A model generated the notes under the pieces. It was not told where the DNA came from and ran no database searches. It worked only from the letters and a program-made list of their open reading frames with translations. A stretch of 64,000 nt of DNA from Prochlorococcus sp. AG-402-B19. GTDB taxonomy: Bacteria > Cyanobacteriota > Cyanobacteriia > PCC-6307 > Cyanobiaceae. How positions within the stretch are numbered: the first letter of the stretch is position 1; every line of letters starts with the position of its first letter. Positions 1-9,417 of this stretch are shown here, piece by piece. Location of the stretch: NCBI GenBank assembly GCA_003279615.1, contig QCHM01000001.1, positions 1 to 64,000 on the forward strand, read 5' to 3'. The position numbers and the translations under genes are program-made.

Positions 1-1
1 A

Positions 2-1858
2 ATTGGTAAAAATACTTGCGTTTTTGAATATGGTGACGACATCATGATTCTCGATGCAGGTCTTGCTTTCCCTACTGATGGAATGCATGGGGTTAATGTT
101 GTGATGCCTGACACTACTTATTTACGTGAAAATCAAAGTCGAATAAGAGGCCTGGTTGTAACTCATGGTCATGAAGATCATATTGGTGGAATTTCCCATC
201 ATTTAAAGAATTTTAATATTCCCATTATTTACGGTCCCCCCCTAGCTATGTCTATGCTTAGAGGAAAAATGGAGGAAGCTGGGGTTGCTGATAGGACAAC
301 AATACAAGTATGTGGACCAAGAGAAGTTATTAAAGTTGGTCAACATTTTTCCGTTGAATTTGTAAGAAATACACATTCAATTTCTGATAGTTATTCCTTT
401 GCTGTAACTACTCCAGTGGGGGTAGTCTTTTTTACTGGTGATTTTAAATTCGACCATACTCCGCCTGATGGTCAGCCTTCAGATCTAGCTCGAATGGCTC
501 ACTATGGTGATCAGGGCGTTTTATGCCTTTTATCTGATTCAACCAACTCTGAAGTTACAGGATTTACTCCTTCAGAATATTCTGTTTTCCCAAACTTAGA
601 TAGATACATTGCTACTGCTGAGGGCAGAGTTATGGTTACTACTTTTGCTAGTTCGACTCACCGAGTGGCGATGCTTTTAGAGTTAGCAATGAAAAATGGT
701 AGAAAAGTTGGCTTGCTTGGTCGCTCTATGTTGAATGTTGTTGGTAAAGCAAGAGAACTTGGATATATGCGTTTTCCTGATGATTTGTTTTTTCCAATTA
801 AACAGATTAGGGATTTGCCTGATAGAGAGACTTTTTTATTGATGACAGGTAGCCAAGGTGAATCAATGGCTGCTTTGAGTCGAATTGCGAGAGGTGAGCA
901 TCAACATGTTCAATTGAAAACCAGTGATACGGTTATTTTTTCTGCTAGCCCTATCCCTGGAAATACTATTTCAGTGATGCATACGATTGATAAACTAATA
1001 AAACTGGGTGCAAAAGTTATTTATGGAAAAGATAAAGGCATTCATGTTTCAGGTCATGGTTGCCAAGAAGATCAAAAATGGATGCTTGGATTAACCAGAC
1101 CTAAATACTTTATTCCTGTGCACGGGGAGTACAGGATGCAAGTTCTTCATGGGAAAACTGCTGTATCCATGGGAGTTCATCCGGAAAATGTATTGGTTAT
1201 GGAAAATGGTGATGTTGCGGAATTGAGACCTGATTCTCTCGTTCAAGGTTCTCCAGTTAAATCTGGAGTGGAATTACTAGATTCTTCCAGAACAGGAGTT
1301 GTGGATACTCGAGTTTTAAAAGAACGACAGCAACTTGCGGACGATGGAGTTATCACTGTTCTGACCCCAATTAGCACTGATGGCGTGATGGTTGCGCCAC
1401 CTAGAGTCAATCTTCGTGGAGTTATAACGAATGTTGATGCTAAAACGATGGTTAATTGGACTGAAAGAGAAATTAACTGGGTTTTAGAAAACCGATGGAA
1501 ACAACTTGTTCTCAAGACAGGAGGTAAGTCAGTCGAGGTTGATTGGATTGGTTTGCAAAGGGAGGTGGAAGCAGGTTTATCTCGTAGGTTGAGAAGGGAG
1601 GTTCAGGCTGAACCGTTAATCCTTTGTCTTGTTCAACCTGCTCCAGGTGGTACTCGAGCCTATAAACCACAACTTGATCAACAACAAGATTCTCGACAAG
1701 TAGTTAAGAAAACTACTGATCAATCGTTGAAAGAAAACAAAACACCCTTAACTACTAAAGAGAAAAGTTCATCAACAGAACAAAAAGTAAATAGTGAATC
1801 TAATTCTGATGAAATGCCAACGGGCCGAACAAGACGTCGTAGATCAGCAATTAGCTGA
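2..1858 (+). CDS. rnj: Ribonuclease J (5'-truncated by window edge)
   Basis: Metallo-beta-lactamase/beta-CASP ribonuclease with expected 5'-3' exo- and endonuclease activity in cytoplasmic mRNA turnover and rRNA maturation. The frame is open back to base 2, and the first visible residues (IGKNTCVFEYGDD) are the normal RNase J N-terminal region, so the ATG at 44 is internal and only a few dozen residues are missing. The zinc-binding motif HGHEDHIGG lies at 164-190, and the beta-CASP and later metal motifs (FTGDFKFD, SDSTN, VSGHG, PVHGE) follow in order. The C-terminal ~80 residues are a polar tail rich in K, S, T and Q, ending in a basic TRRRRSAIS stretch. Its stop directly abuts the stop of convergent tilS. 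Confidence 0.95.
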   Translation: MGKNTCVFEYGDDIMILDAGLAFPTDGMHGVNVVMPDTTYLRENQSRIRGLVVTHGHEDHIGGISHHLKNFNIPIIYGPPLAMSMLRGKMEEAGVADRTTIQVCGPREVIKVGQHFSVEFVRNTHSISDSYSFAVTTPVGVVFFTGDFKFDHTPPDGQPSDLARMAHYGDQGVLCLLSDSTNSEVTGFTPSEYSVFPNLDRYIATAEGRVMVTTFASSTHRVAMLLELAMKNGRKVGLLGRSMLNVVGKARELGYMRFPDDLFFPIKQIRDLPDRETFLLMTGSQGESMAALSRIARGEHQHVQLKTSDTVIFSASPIPGNTISVMHTIDKLIKLGAKVIYGKDKGIHVSGHGCQEDQKWMLGLTRPKYFIPVHGEYRMQVLHGKTAVSMGVHPENVLVMENGDVAELRPDSLVQGSPVKSGVELLDSSRTGVVDTRVLKERQQLADDGVITVLTPISTDGVMVAPPRVNLRGVITNVDAKTMVNWTEREINWVLENRWKQLVLKTGGKSVEVDWIGLQREVEAGLSRRLRREVQAEPLILCLVQPAPGGTRAYKPQLDQQQDSRQVVKKTTDQSLKENKTPLTTKEKSSSTEQKVNSESNSDEMPTGRTRRRRSAIS

Positions 1859-1877
1859 TCATTGAATAATTGTTTTT
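1842..1877 (+). terminator. Hairpin and T-run across the rnj/tilS stops
   Basis: GATCAGC (1842-1848) and GCTGATC (1854-1860) form a 7-bp perfect stem with loop AATTA. A T-rich run follows at about 1871-1877. The stem contains the RNase J stop codon and touches the tilS stop, so it may end transcription of the plus-strand gene. The distance of about 10 bases between stem and T-run is longer than ideal for an intrinsic terminator, hence moderate confidence. Confidence 0.45.
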
Positions 1878-2902
1878 TGACTAGTCTTGTTTGATATATA
1901 GATATTCTCTTTGTTCCAGCTTATTAGGAATTCACCATGAAGATAGATTGTTCCAGGTGGTTTGCCTTTAGATATTTTGTTGTTTATTTCTTCGATTTGC
2001 AAAGAATTGATTCTTTTGATGCCGATCATTTTTAGCCAATAGAAAAGTATTGTTTTTCGAATTGAGTTGGTGAAATTGATTAATTTTCTTCTAGATAAAG
2101 AATTTCTATATTCTCCTTGGCAAAATTCTATTGCAATTGCTGCAAAAGATTTTTGGTCTTTGCTATAGCTTTCAAGTCTATTAGCTACCGAGGCTATTCT
2201 TGAGTCTGCACCTTTATATATGGAATTTAAAATTGGCAAAATTTCTTTTCTAATTCTATTTCTCGTTAAATCCATATTTTCATTTGAAGGATCAATCCAA
2301 ATTGGTAAATTAAACTCTTTGCAGATTTCGAGAGTCTCCTCTCTGTTAAAAATCAGAAGTGGTCTTACTAATTCTAAATTATTCTCTAAGGTTCTTTGTT
2401 CAGTAAGGGTACTAAGACCAATTAAATCAGTTCCTCTAGCTAAGTTCATAATTATTGTTTCTGCTCGATCAGTTGCTGTATGACCAGTTAATATTTTTTC
2501 ACAGGGATAATCTACATTTTTTGATGATAAGAGTTTAGCCTTCATGATTAAATTTTTATATCTCCAATCTCTAGCCTTTTCCTCATTAGCTACTTCTTCT
2601 TTACTCGCTTTATTAGAGTTAAATGATAATTGCTTATTAAGACACCAAAGCTTTAGTTCTGCTTCTATTTGTTCGGATTTATTGTGCCATTGGTGATCTC
2701 CATGCCAAATCTCGATTTGCCATTTATATAGTCTTCTTAAATCAGTAATTAATTTAAGAAGAGCCATTGAATCTTGTCCACCAGAGATCGCGAGAAGCAG
2801 TGTTGAGTTGCTTGGGAGCAGATATTTATTTTGTTTGAGTCTTTTATGCAAACGCATGTGCCATTTGCTCCAAGAACTTTTCTTTTGGACAGATTGTGAC
2901 AT
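1859..2902 (-). CDS. tilS: tRNA(Ile)-lysidine synthase TilS
   Basis: ATP-dependent enzyme that attaches lysine to C34 of the CAU-anticodon tRNA-Ile, so that it reads AUA instead of AUG; essential in most bacteria. The PP-loop signature SGGQDS is at residues 40-45 after a basic N-terminal stretch, followed by GDHQWHN and the family motif [13 protein letters not shown] near residue 140. At 347 aa it is of the short type, with core domain and only a reduced C-terminal part compared with the E. coli enzyme. It faces RNase J with no spacer, and its start is 85 bp from the divergent Ycf23-like gene. Confidence 0.93.
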   Translation of the reverse strand: MSQSVQKKSSWSKWHMRLHKRLKQNKYLLPSNSTLLLAISGGQDSMALLKLITDLRRLYKWQIEIWHGDHQWHNKSEQIEAELKLWCLNKQLSFNSNKASKEEVANEEKARDWRYKNLIMKAKLLSSKNVDYPCEKILTGHTATDRAETIIMNLARGTDLIGLSTLTEQRTLENNLELVRPLLIFNREETLEICKEFNLPIWIDPSNENMDLTRNRIRKEILPILNSIYKGADSRIASVANRLESYSKDQKSFAAIAIEFCQGEYRNSLSRRKLINFTNSIRKTILFYWLKMIGIKRINSLQIEEINNKISKGKPPGTIYLHGEFLISWNKENIYISNKTSQKTIIQ

Positions 2903-2987
2903 TTGCTTTGGTTTCAGAGTTCTATCGGCATTTTTTTAGTTCTTTCGCTTAGTCAGTGTCACAATCAGATTAATAGTTGATGTTTTT

Positions 2988-3764
2988 ATGACACGTCTGC
3001 AGAATTTGCCAGTTTCACTTCAAAAGAGTATTCAAAATAGATCTTTGTTGAAAGTAATTTCTGGATTGAATAACTTTAATTCAGAATCAGTTTCTCGGAT
3101 TTCGAAAGCTTCAGGTCTTGGAGGTGCTGATTTATTGGATATTGCATGTGACCCAGAATTAGTAGAGCTAGCTGTGAAAACTTCGAATATTCCTGTTTGT
3201 GTCAGTTCGGTGGAACCCAAACTATTTCCTAATGCTGTTAAAGCAGGAGCATCCATTATTGAGATTGGTAATTTTGATTCTTTTTATCCAGATGGGCGTT
3301 TTTTCTCAGCTGATGAGGTGCTCTCATTAGCGTTTGAATCAAGACGAATTTTACCTGACGTCGTTTTGTCAGTCACTGTCCCTCATAGTTTGCCTTTAGA
3401 TAGTCAAGCTCAACTAGCGTTAGATCTTGTTGATAGTGGAGTTGACGTGATTCAGACAGAGGGAGGAACAAGCTCTAATCCCATTAGTCCTGGAACTTTA
3501 GGTTTAATAGAAAAGGCTTCACCTACTTTGGCTAGTACTATCGCGATTGCTTCTGCTTTCAAAGAGAATAATTTTGATATTCCTGTGATTTGTGCTTCTG
3601 GACTTTCTGACGTCACTATCCCAATGGCTATATCAGTTGGTGCTACTGGGGTTGGTATAGGTTCAGCTGTAAATAAATTGCATGCTGAAATAGCTATGAT
3701 TGCTACAGTTAAAGGTCTTCGTCAGGCTCTAGATTCATTTAAAATGTTTTCTACGATTAATTAA
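2988..3764 (+). CDS. DUF561 / Ycf23 family protein
   Basis: A 258-aa protein of the Ycf23 (DUF561) family, conserved in cyanobacteria and red-lineage plastids, with no proven biochemical function. The sequence reads like a TIM-barrel phosphate-binding enzyme: strand-like segments (GGADLLDIAC, IPVCVSS, ASIIEIGNFDSF, DVVLSVTVPHS, VDVIQTEGG) alternate with helices, and a glycine-rich loop VICASGLSD...GATGVGIGSAVN lies near the C-terminus. There is no signal peptide or membrane segment. It stands between divergent tilS and downstream uvrB, with 92 bp to the uvrB ATG. Family assignment is from memory of the sequence pattern; the reaction is unknown. Confidence 0.8.
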   Translation: MTRLQNLPVSLQKSIQNRSLLKVISGLNNFNSESVSRISKASGLGGADLLDIACDPELVELAVKTSNIPVCVSSVEPKLFPNAVKAGASIIEIGNFDSFYPDGRFFSADEVLSLAFESRRILPDVVLSVTVPHSLPLDSQAQLALDLVDSGVDVIQTEGGTSSNPISPGTLGLIEKASPTLASTIAIASAFKENNFDIPVICASGLSDVTIPMAISVGATGVGIGSAVNKLHAEIAMIATVKGLRQALDSFKMFSTIN

Positions 3765-3856
3765 TGAATTTAATAATGTGAAAGAAAACTTTTTTGATTT
3801 AATTTTAAAGGGCATGGAAGGTATACATCTATCTTTTGTTCTTATTTGATAAGAAT

Positions 3857-5893
3857 ATGCCTGAATATAAACTTCAAGCTCCTTATCTTCCAAAAGGTGA
3901 TCAACCGGCCGCTATTAAAGGACTTGTTGCAGGTGTAAACGATGGTGAAAAGTTCCAAACATTATTAGGTGCAACTGGAACCGGAAAGACATTTACGATT
4001 GCTAATTTAATTGCACAAACAAATAGGCCATCATTAGTTTTAGCGCACAATAAAACACTAGCTGCTCAATTATGTAATGAATTAAGGGAATTTTTCCCAG
4101 AAAATGCTGTTGAATATTTTATTTCTTATTATGATTATTATCAGCCAGAAGCTTATGTTCCAGTTAGTGATACTTATATAGCAAAGACATCTTCAATTAA
4201 TGAAGAAATTGATATGTTGCGTCATTCTGCAACTAGATCTTTGTTTGAAAGAGATGATGTCATTGTTGTGGCTTCAATTAGTTGTATTTATGGTCTAGGA
4301 ATTCCTAGTGAATATTTAAAGGCTTCTATAAAATTTGAAGTTGGAAAAAGTATTGATTTAAGAGCTTGTCTTAGATCATTAGTATCTAATCAATATACAC
4401 GTAATGATGTAGAAATTAGTAGAGGTAGATTTAGAGTAAGAGGCGATGTTTTAGAAATAGGGCCTGCATATGATGATAGATTAGTTAGACTTGAATTGTT
4501 TGGTGATGAAGTTGAAACTATTAGCTATGTAGATCCTACTACTGGAGAAATATTAAATAAACTTGATTCAATCAACATATATCCCGCAAAACATTTTGTA
4601 ACACCGAAAGATCGCTTAGACTCTGCAATTAAAGGAATAAAAAAAGAATTAAAAGATAGACTAGATTTTCTCAATCAAGAGGGAAAATTACTTGAGGCTC
4701 AAAGATTAGAACAAAGAACAAAATACGATTTGGAAATGTTAAAGGAAGTAGGATATTGTAATGGAGTTGAAAATTATGCTCGTCATTTATCTGGAAGAGA
4801 ACCAGGATCAGCTCCTGAGTGCTTAATAGATTATTTTCCTAGCAACTGGTTATTACTTATTGATGAAAGTCATGTTACTTGTCCTCAATTAAGAGCTATG
4901 TATAATGGTGATCAATCTAGAAAAAAAGTATTAATAGATCATGGTTTTAGATTGCCAAGTGCAGCTGATAATCGTCCTTTAAAAGATATTGAATTTTGGA
5001 AAAAAGCAAAACAAACAGTTTTTATAAGTGCCACTCCAGGTGATTGGGAATTGTCTCAAAGTACAGGTCACATAGTTGAACAAGTTATTAGACCAACTGG
5101 TGTATTAGATCCTTTAGTTGACGTACGTCCAACAAATGGCCAGGTTGAAGATTTACTTTTCGAGATTAGAAAAAGGGCATCTAAAAATCAAAGGATACTT
5201 GTGACAACTCTTACAAAAAGAATGGCTGAGGATCTAACAGATTATTTATCTGACAATAAAATAAGAGTTCGCTATTTACATTCAGAGATTCATTCAATTG
5301 AGAGAATTGAAATTATTCAAGATTTAAGACTTGGAGAATATGATGTTTTAGTTGGAGTAAATCTTTTAAGAGAAGGCTTAGATTTACCTGAAGTATCTCT
5401 TGTCGTAATTCTTGATGCTGATAAAGAAGGTTTTTTAAGAGCAGAAAGATCTTTAATACAAACCATTGGAAGAGCAGCAAGGCATGTGGAAGGTTTAGCT
5501 TTACTTTATGCTGATAAAATGACAGACTCAATGGCGAAAGCTATTAGTGAAACAGAGAGACGCCGTGAAATACAAGATATTTATAATATTAAGCATGGTA
5601 TAACCCCGAAACCAGCTGGTAAGAAAGTAAATAATTCAATTCTTTCATTTTTAGAGATTTCTAGAAGATTAAACCAAGACGAAAAACCCGATGATTTTAT
5701 TGACATTGCAGATAAATTAATTGAACATAGCACTAGAGAGACTGATTCTGGATTGTCTTTAGACTCTTTACCTGAATTAATTGAAAAATTAGAATATAAA
5801 ATGAAAGAAACTGCTAAAGATTTAGATTTTGAAAAGGCGGCAATTCTTAGAGACCGTATAAAGAAATTAAGACATAGATTAATAGGTAAATAA
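3857..5893 (+). CDS. uvrB: Excinuclease ABC subunit B
   Basis: Damage-verifying helicase-like subunit of nucleotide excision repair, working with UvrA and UvrC. Walker A GATGTGKT is at residues 38-45, and the damage-probing beta-hairpin region [12 protein letters not shown] at about 91-102. Helicase motifs ([33 protein letters not shown]) follow, and a C-terminal UVR coiled domain ([18 protein letters not shown]) would bind UvrC. I start it at the ATG giving [10 protein letters not shown], 678 aa as usual for the family. An in-frame TTG at 3836 would add seven residues without family support. No LexA-type box was evident upstream. Confidence 0.97.
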   Translation: MPEYKLQAPYLPKGDQPAAIKGLVAGVNDGEKFQTLLGATGTGKTFTIANLIAQTNRPSLVLAHNKTLAAQLCNELREFFPENAVEYFISYYDYYQPEAYVPVSDTYIAKTSSINEEIDMLRHSATRSLFERDDVIVVASISCIYGLGIPSEYLKASIKFEVGKSIDLRACLRSLVSNQYTRNDVEISRGRFRVRGDVLEIGPAYDDRLVRLELFGDEVETISYVDPTTGEILNKLDSINIYPAKHFVTPKDRLDSAIKGIKKELKDRLDFLNQEGKLLEAQRLEQRTKYDLEMLKEVGYCNGVENYARHLSGREPGSAPECLIDYFPSNWLLLIDESHVTCPQLRAMYNGDQSRKKVLIDHGFRLPSAADNRPLKDIEFWKKAKQTVFISATPGDWELSQSTGHIVEQVIRPTGVLDPLVDVRPTNGQVEDLLFEIRKRASKNQRILVTTLTKRMAEDLTDYLSDNKIRVRYLHSEIHSIERIEIIQDLRLGEYDVLVGVNLLREGLDLPEVSLVVILDADKEGFLRAERSLIQTIGRAARHVEGLALLYADKMTDSMAKAISETERRREIQDIYNIKHGITPKPAGKKVNNSILSFLEISRRLNQDEKPDDFIDIADKLIEHSTRETDSGLSLDSLPELIEKLEYKMKETAKDLDFEKAAILRDRIKKLRHRLIGK

Positions 5894-5917
5894 TAGCTTA
5901 TGAGCTATTATTTTTTT
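5891..5917 (+). terminator. Intrinsic terminator of uvrB
   Basis: TAATAGCT (5891-5898) pairs perfectly with AGCTATTA (5903-5910) around a TATG loop, followed at once by seven T residues (5911-5917). The uvrB stop codon is the first triplet of the stem, and the opposite-strand lysC stop lies in the stem-loop, so the terminator is packed into the ends of two convergent genes. Confidence 0.85.
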
Positions 5918-7667
5918 CTAATTCAAAACAAGAATGAATTACATTTAAAGCTTTTTCACCATATTTTTCTGAGATAATACAAGTCGTTCTTATTTCACTA
6001 GTAGCAATCATTTCGATATTGATTTTTTGATTAGCGAGTGCTCTAAATATTTTACCAGCTGTTCCTTTCGTGAAAGGCATTCCTGAACCTACTGCGCTAA
6101 TTCGAACTATGGAATTACCTTCTTCAAGTCTTGATCCCTTCCAGTTTGATATTAATTCTTCTAAAGCATATTTGGCTTCGCTTCTATCATTTTTCTTTAA
6201 TGTGAAACTAATATCCTTAGTTTGATCTTTATGACTTCTTTCAGATTGAACTATTGTATCTAAGCTGATATTTTTGTCAGCTAGTGTTGAACATATTTTG
6301 GAAGCTGTCCCAGGTTTATCTGGAACATTCTTGACGCTAACTTGAATTTGATCTTTATCTAAAGCTATTCCTCTTACTTCTGGTTCGTTGTTATTTTCAA
6401 AAATAGGATTAAGAGTAATTTGTTTATTATTAAGTTTGAACACTTCACTTATACTCCGCAATGCTTTTTGACCTAACTCTGCATCAATAACACAACTTAC
6501 TTTTACTTCACTAGTTGCTATCAGTCGTATATTAATACCAGAATCAGAAAGAGTTTGGAATAGAGATGATGCTATCCCAGGTCTCCCCATAATACCAGCT
6601 CCGTAAATACTGAGTTTAGTGAGATTGCTTTGAGAAGATATTTCACCACCAATAGTATTAATGAGCTTTTTACATTGTTCATATGCATTATTTAATTCAT
6701 TTTCTGCAACAGTAAAAGTAATATCGTTATAGTTATATTGGTGTGTTGCTTGAATAATAAGATCTACATTTACACCACCTTCTGATAAAGATTCAAATAA
6801 CTCGGCTGCAATTCCTGGACGATCTGGAATATTAGATAGAGCTACGACTGCTTGATGTTCGACAAGTTCTAATCCATCTACAGGACTGCGATGTTCTATC
6901 CCACCTTTAGAATAAATATTATTTTTTTTACTAGTTAGTGTAGTTCCATCAAGGTTGTCCCAACTTGATTTCACTACGAGAGTTACTCCGAAATTTCTTG
7001 CTATTTCAACAGCTCTAGGATGCAAAACGGCAGCTCCAAGGCTTGCCAGCTCTAGCATTTCATCACAACTAATGCTTTTCATTAATTGTGCATTTTTAAC
7101 AATTCGCGGATCAGTTGTTAAAACGCCAGGAACATCAGTGTAAATTTCACATTTCTCAGCATCCAGAGATGCTGCTAAAGCTACTGCAGAGGTATCTGAG
7201 CCTCCTCTCCCTAAAGTTGTTATTTCTGCAATTCCTCCTATTCCAAGACTAGTGCCTTGGAATCCAGCAATAACCAAGGTTTGGCCTTGATCTAAAAGAT
7301 TATTTATTCTTTCTGTTCTTATTTCTATTATTCTGGCTCGCCCATGAGCGGATTCAGTAATAATGCCAGCCTGAGTTCCAGTTAAGGAGATTGCTGGTAT
7401 GCCCAATTCTTTTAGAGCCATAGATAACAATGATATTGAAACTTGTTCTCCAGTTGATAGGAGCATATCCATCTCTCGATGATGAGGTTGAATACTTATT
7501 TCTGAAGCTAACTTTGTTAATTGATCAGTTGTATGTCCCATCGCTGAGACAACAACTACTAGATCATTTCCATTATCTTTACTCGTTTTTATTCTTTGGG
7601 CGACAGCTTTTATTCGCTCAATGCTTCCCAGAGAGGTGCCGCCAAATTTTTGAACCAGCAACGTCAT
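5898..7667 (-). CDS. lysC: Aspartate kinase with four ACT domains
   Basis: First enzyme of the aspartate family pathway (Lys, Thr, Met): phosphorylates L-aspartate. The kinase domain covers about residues 1-250, with KFGGTS at 7-12, VVVVSAMGHTTD at 37-48 and GRGGSDTSAVALAA at 153-166. The remaining ~320 residues hold two pairs of ACT domains (about 270-345, 350-420, 435-505, 520-585), each showing the characteristic turn (DRPGIA, GRPGIA, DKPGTA, TKGTAG). Duplicated ACT pairs are known in cyanobacterial aspartate kinases and mediate feedback inhibition by Lys and Thr. The gene follows holA after 18 bp, probably in one transcript. Confidence 0.95.
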   Translation of the reverse strand: MTLLVQKFGGTSLGSIERIKAVAQRIKTSKDNGNDLVVVVSAMGHTTDQLTKLASEISIQPHHREMDMLLSTGEQVSISLLSMALKELGIPAISLTGTQAGIITESAHGRARIIEIRTERINNLLDQGQTLVIAGFQGTSLGIGGIAEITTLGRGGSDTSAVALAASLDAEKCEIYTDVPGVLTTDPRIVKNAQLMKSISCDEMLELASLGAAVLHPRAVEIARNFGVTLVVKSSWDNLDGTTLTSKKNNIYSKGGIEHRSPVDGLELVEHQAVVALSNIPDRPGIAAELFESLSEGGVNVDLIIQATHQYNYNDITFTVAENELNNAYEQCKKLINTIGGEISSQSNLTKLSIYGAGIMGRPGIASSLFQTLSDSGINIRLIATSEVKVSCVIDAELGQKALRSISEVFKLNNKQITLNPIFENNNEPEVRGIALDKDQIQVSVKNVPDKPGTASKICSTLADKNISLDTIVQSERSHKDQTKDISFTLKKNDRSEAKYALEELISNWKGSRLEEGNSIVRISAVGSGMPFTKGTAGKIFRALANQKINIEMIATSEIRTTCIISEKYGEKALNVIHSCFELEKNNSS

Positions 7668-7685
7668 TGAACTCTTGTTAACGTA

Positions 7686-8723
7686 TTAATTATTCCAGTT
7701 GTTAGTCATAATTTTACTTTCTGTTAGCAGATTATCTTTAAAAGAATCGATTGGATTGGTTCCTGATTTGATTGAGGCTTCTATTTTTAGAAGTTTTCTC
7801 ATCAATTCAAGCAATGTCTCCAATGATTTACCTTGAATTTGTTTTCGTATTACATAAATACGTTTTGGATTAGCAATTCCAGTAAGCTTAGCAATTTCTT
7901 TGACGTCTTGATTGCCTTCGCTATCTAAGAGATTTACCCACAGCCACCCACGTGATTGGCCTGTCAATGTTGCAATTAATCTTAAAGCTGGTTCTCCATT
8001 TTCAAGTAAGGATTTGATTTTATTTAGAGCGATAGTTCTGTCTCCTTTGAGAAGAAGGCTGGCAATTTCTAGTGCATTTGTTGAATTATTTTGAATTAAA
8101 TTTTTAACTAGTTCATATGTTATAATTTGAGGTTCATTTTTATTCAAGATTTTATTATTTGCCTCAGAAAGTAATGAAATTTTTTGAAGTTCCGTATTAA
8201 TTAATGAGCTATCATTTCCTATACTTTCTACTATTAAATCTATCGTTTCATTACTCATTTTTAAATTTAATCTATCAGCAATATTGTTGACTAAGTTCCT
8301 TTGCCCATAAAGATCCCATGGTAGCGGAAGTGTAAAACTTTTTTCCTCAGACGAAGCATTGGATTCAATATATTTTTGTATTAATTTAGTATTTTTAAGT
8401 CTTTTATCAGGTTTATTTGAATTATTTAAAATTAAATGTGTATTATCAGGTATTAATTTGATTGCTTGTTCAATCTTATTAGCAAGATCAATAGATGATC
8501 CGTTGCAAAATGGGCTTCTTCTAACTAGTACAATTCTTCCTCCTTTCCCTAACGGAGCACTTTGAATTTCTTCAAGTGCTCTGAAATTTTGCTTTGGATC
8601 ATTTCCATCGATTTGACTATAGTTAAAACTTTTCCATACTGGATCGATAACTTTTTTAATTATGTTTTCAATTTCTCTATTACTTGCCTCATAGTCATCT
8701 CCCCATATTAAATGTATTGGCAT
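7686..8723 (-). CDS. holA: DNA polymerase III delta subunit
   Basis: The delta subunit opens the beta sliding clamp as part of the clamp loader. The 345-aa protein starts MPIHLIWGDDYEASNRE, typical of the delta N-terminal AAA+-like domain in which the Walker motif is degenerate. The central region (LPLPWDLYGQRNLVNNIADRL) and the helical C-terminal collar segment (GEPALRLIATLTGQSRGWL...) also match family layout. Sequence conservation in this family is low, so the call rests on overall pattern and length. It is transcribed toward lysC and divergently from cobH, whose start is 59 bp away. Confidence 0.85.
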   Translation of the reverse strand: MPIHLIWGDDYEASNREIENIIKKVIDPVWKSFNYSQIDGNDPKQNFRALEEIQSAPLGKGGRIVLVRRSPFCNGSSIDLANKIEQAIKLIPDNTHLILNNSNKPDKRLKNTKLIQKYIESNASSEEKSFTLPLPWDLYGQRNLVNNIADRLNLKMSNETIDLIVESIGNDSSLINTELQKISLLSEANNKILNKNEPQIITYELVKNLIQNNSTNALEIASLLLKGDRTIALNKIKSLLENGEPALRLIATLTGQSRGWLWVNLLDSEGNQDVKEIAKLTGIANPKRIYVIRKQIQGKSLETLLELMRKLLKIEASIKSGTNPIDSFKDNLLTESKIMTNNWNN

Positions 8724-8782
8724 TACTTACAGATATGTTGTTTATAAAGATCTGTTCTTAAACTAGCCTAAGAAATTACACA

Positions 8783-9415
8783 GTGAAAACACCAGAGCAT
8801 CCAATTTTTCTTGAAAGTCTTAAATATATAAGATCTCAAATTGGATTGACAGGTCTGAATTGTCTTGAGCAATCAGTTTTAGAACGCATTATTCATTCAA
8901 GTGGTGATCTAAGTATGCAATCTTATTTGAGGTTTAGTTCCAATTCTTGTGAAGGGGCGATTGATGCCTTGAAAAAGGGTGCAATTATTTTGACTGATAC
9001 TTTTATGGCAGAGGCGGCTGTTTCCCCAGTAGCCAAAAGAACATTAAATTCAAAAGTTAAATGTATTTTAGAAATGGCTCCTAACGTGATTGATTCATCT
9101 TCAATAACTAGGAGTTCAATAGGTATGCAAAAAATGTGGTTAGATATTGAAAAAAACGAAGAATTTTTGGTGGGACCAGTTGTTCTCATTGGCAGTGCAC
9201 CCTCAGCATTGATGACTTTATTAGATTTAATTAAGAAAGGCACTAAAAAACCTAGTTTGATTATTGGGATGCCAGTTGGCTTTATAGGAGTGTCTCAATG
9301 TAAAACTCGATTATTAAATAGTGATTTAGCACATATTGTTTTAGAAGGTTCTAGGGGAGGGGCATCTGTTGCAGCAGCAACTGTTAATGCTTTGCTTAGA
9401 GCTTCTGATTATTAG
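8783..9415 (+). CDS. cobH: Precorrin-8X methylmutase
   Basis: Moves a methyl group from C-11 to C-12 to give hydrogenobyrinate or cobyrinate in cobalamin synthesis (CobH/CbiC family). The expected catalytic histidine is H38 in RIIHSSGD; other conserved stretches are ILTDTFMAEAA, GSAPSALMTLLDLI, GMPVGFIGVSQCK and the C-terminal EGSRGGASVAAATVNALLR. At 210 aa the protein is full length. The start is GTG at 8783, which gives the normal N-terminus; there is no closer ATG. The gene ends two bases before the stop of convergent mutS. Confidence 0.93.
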   Translation: MKTPEHPIFLESLKYIRSQIGLTGLNCLEQSVLERIIHSSGDLSMQSYLRFSSNSCEGAIDALKKGAIILTDTFMAEAAVSPVAKRTLNSKVKCILEMAPNVIDSSSITRSSIGMQKMWLDIEKNEEFLVGPVVLIGSAPSALMTLLDLIKKGTKKPSLIIGMPVGFIGVSQCKTRLLNSDLAHIVLEGSRGGASVAAATVNALLRASDY

Positions 9416-9417
9416 CT

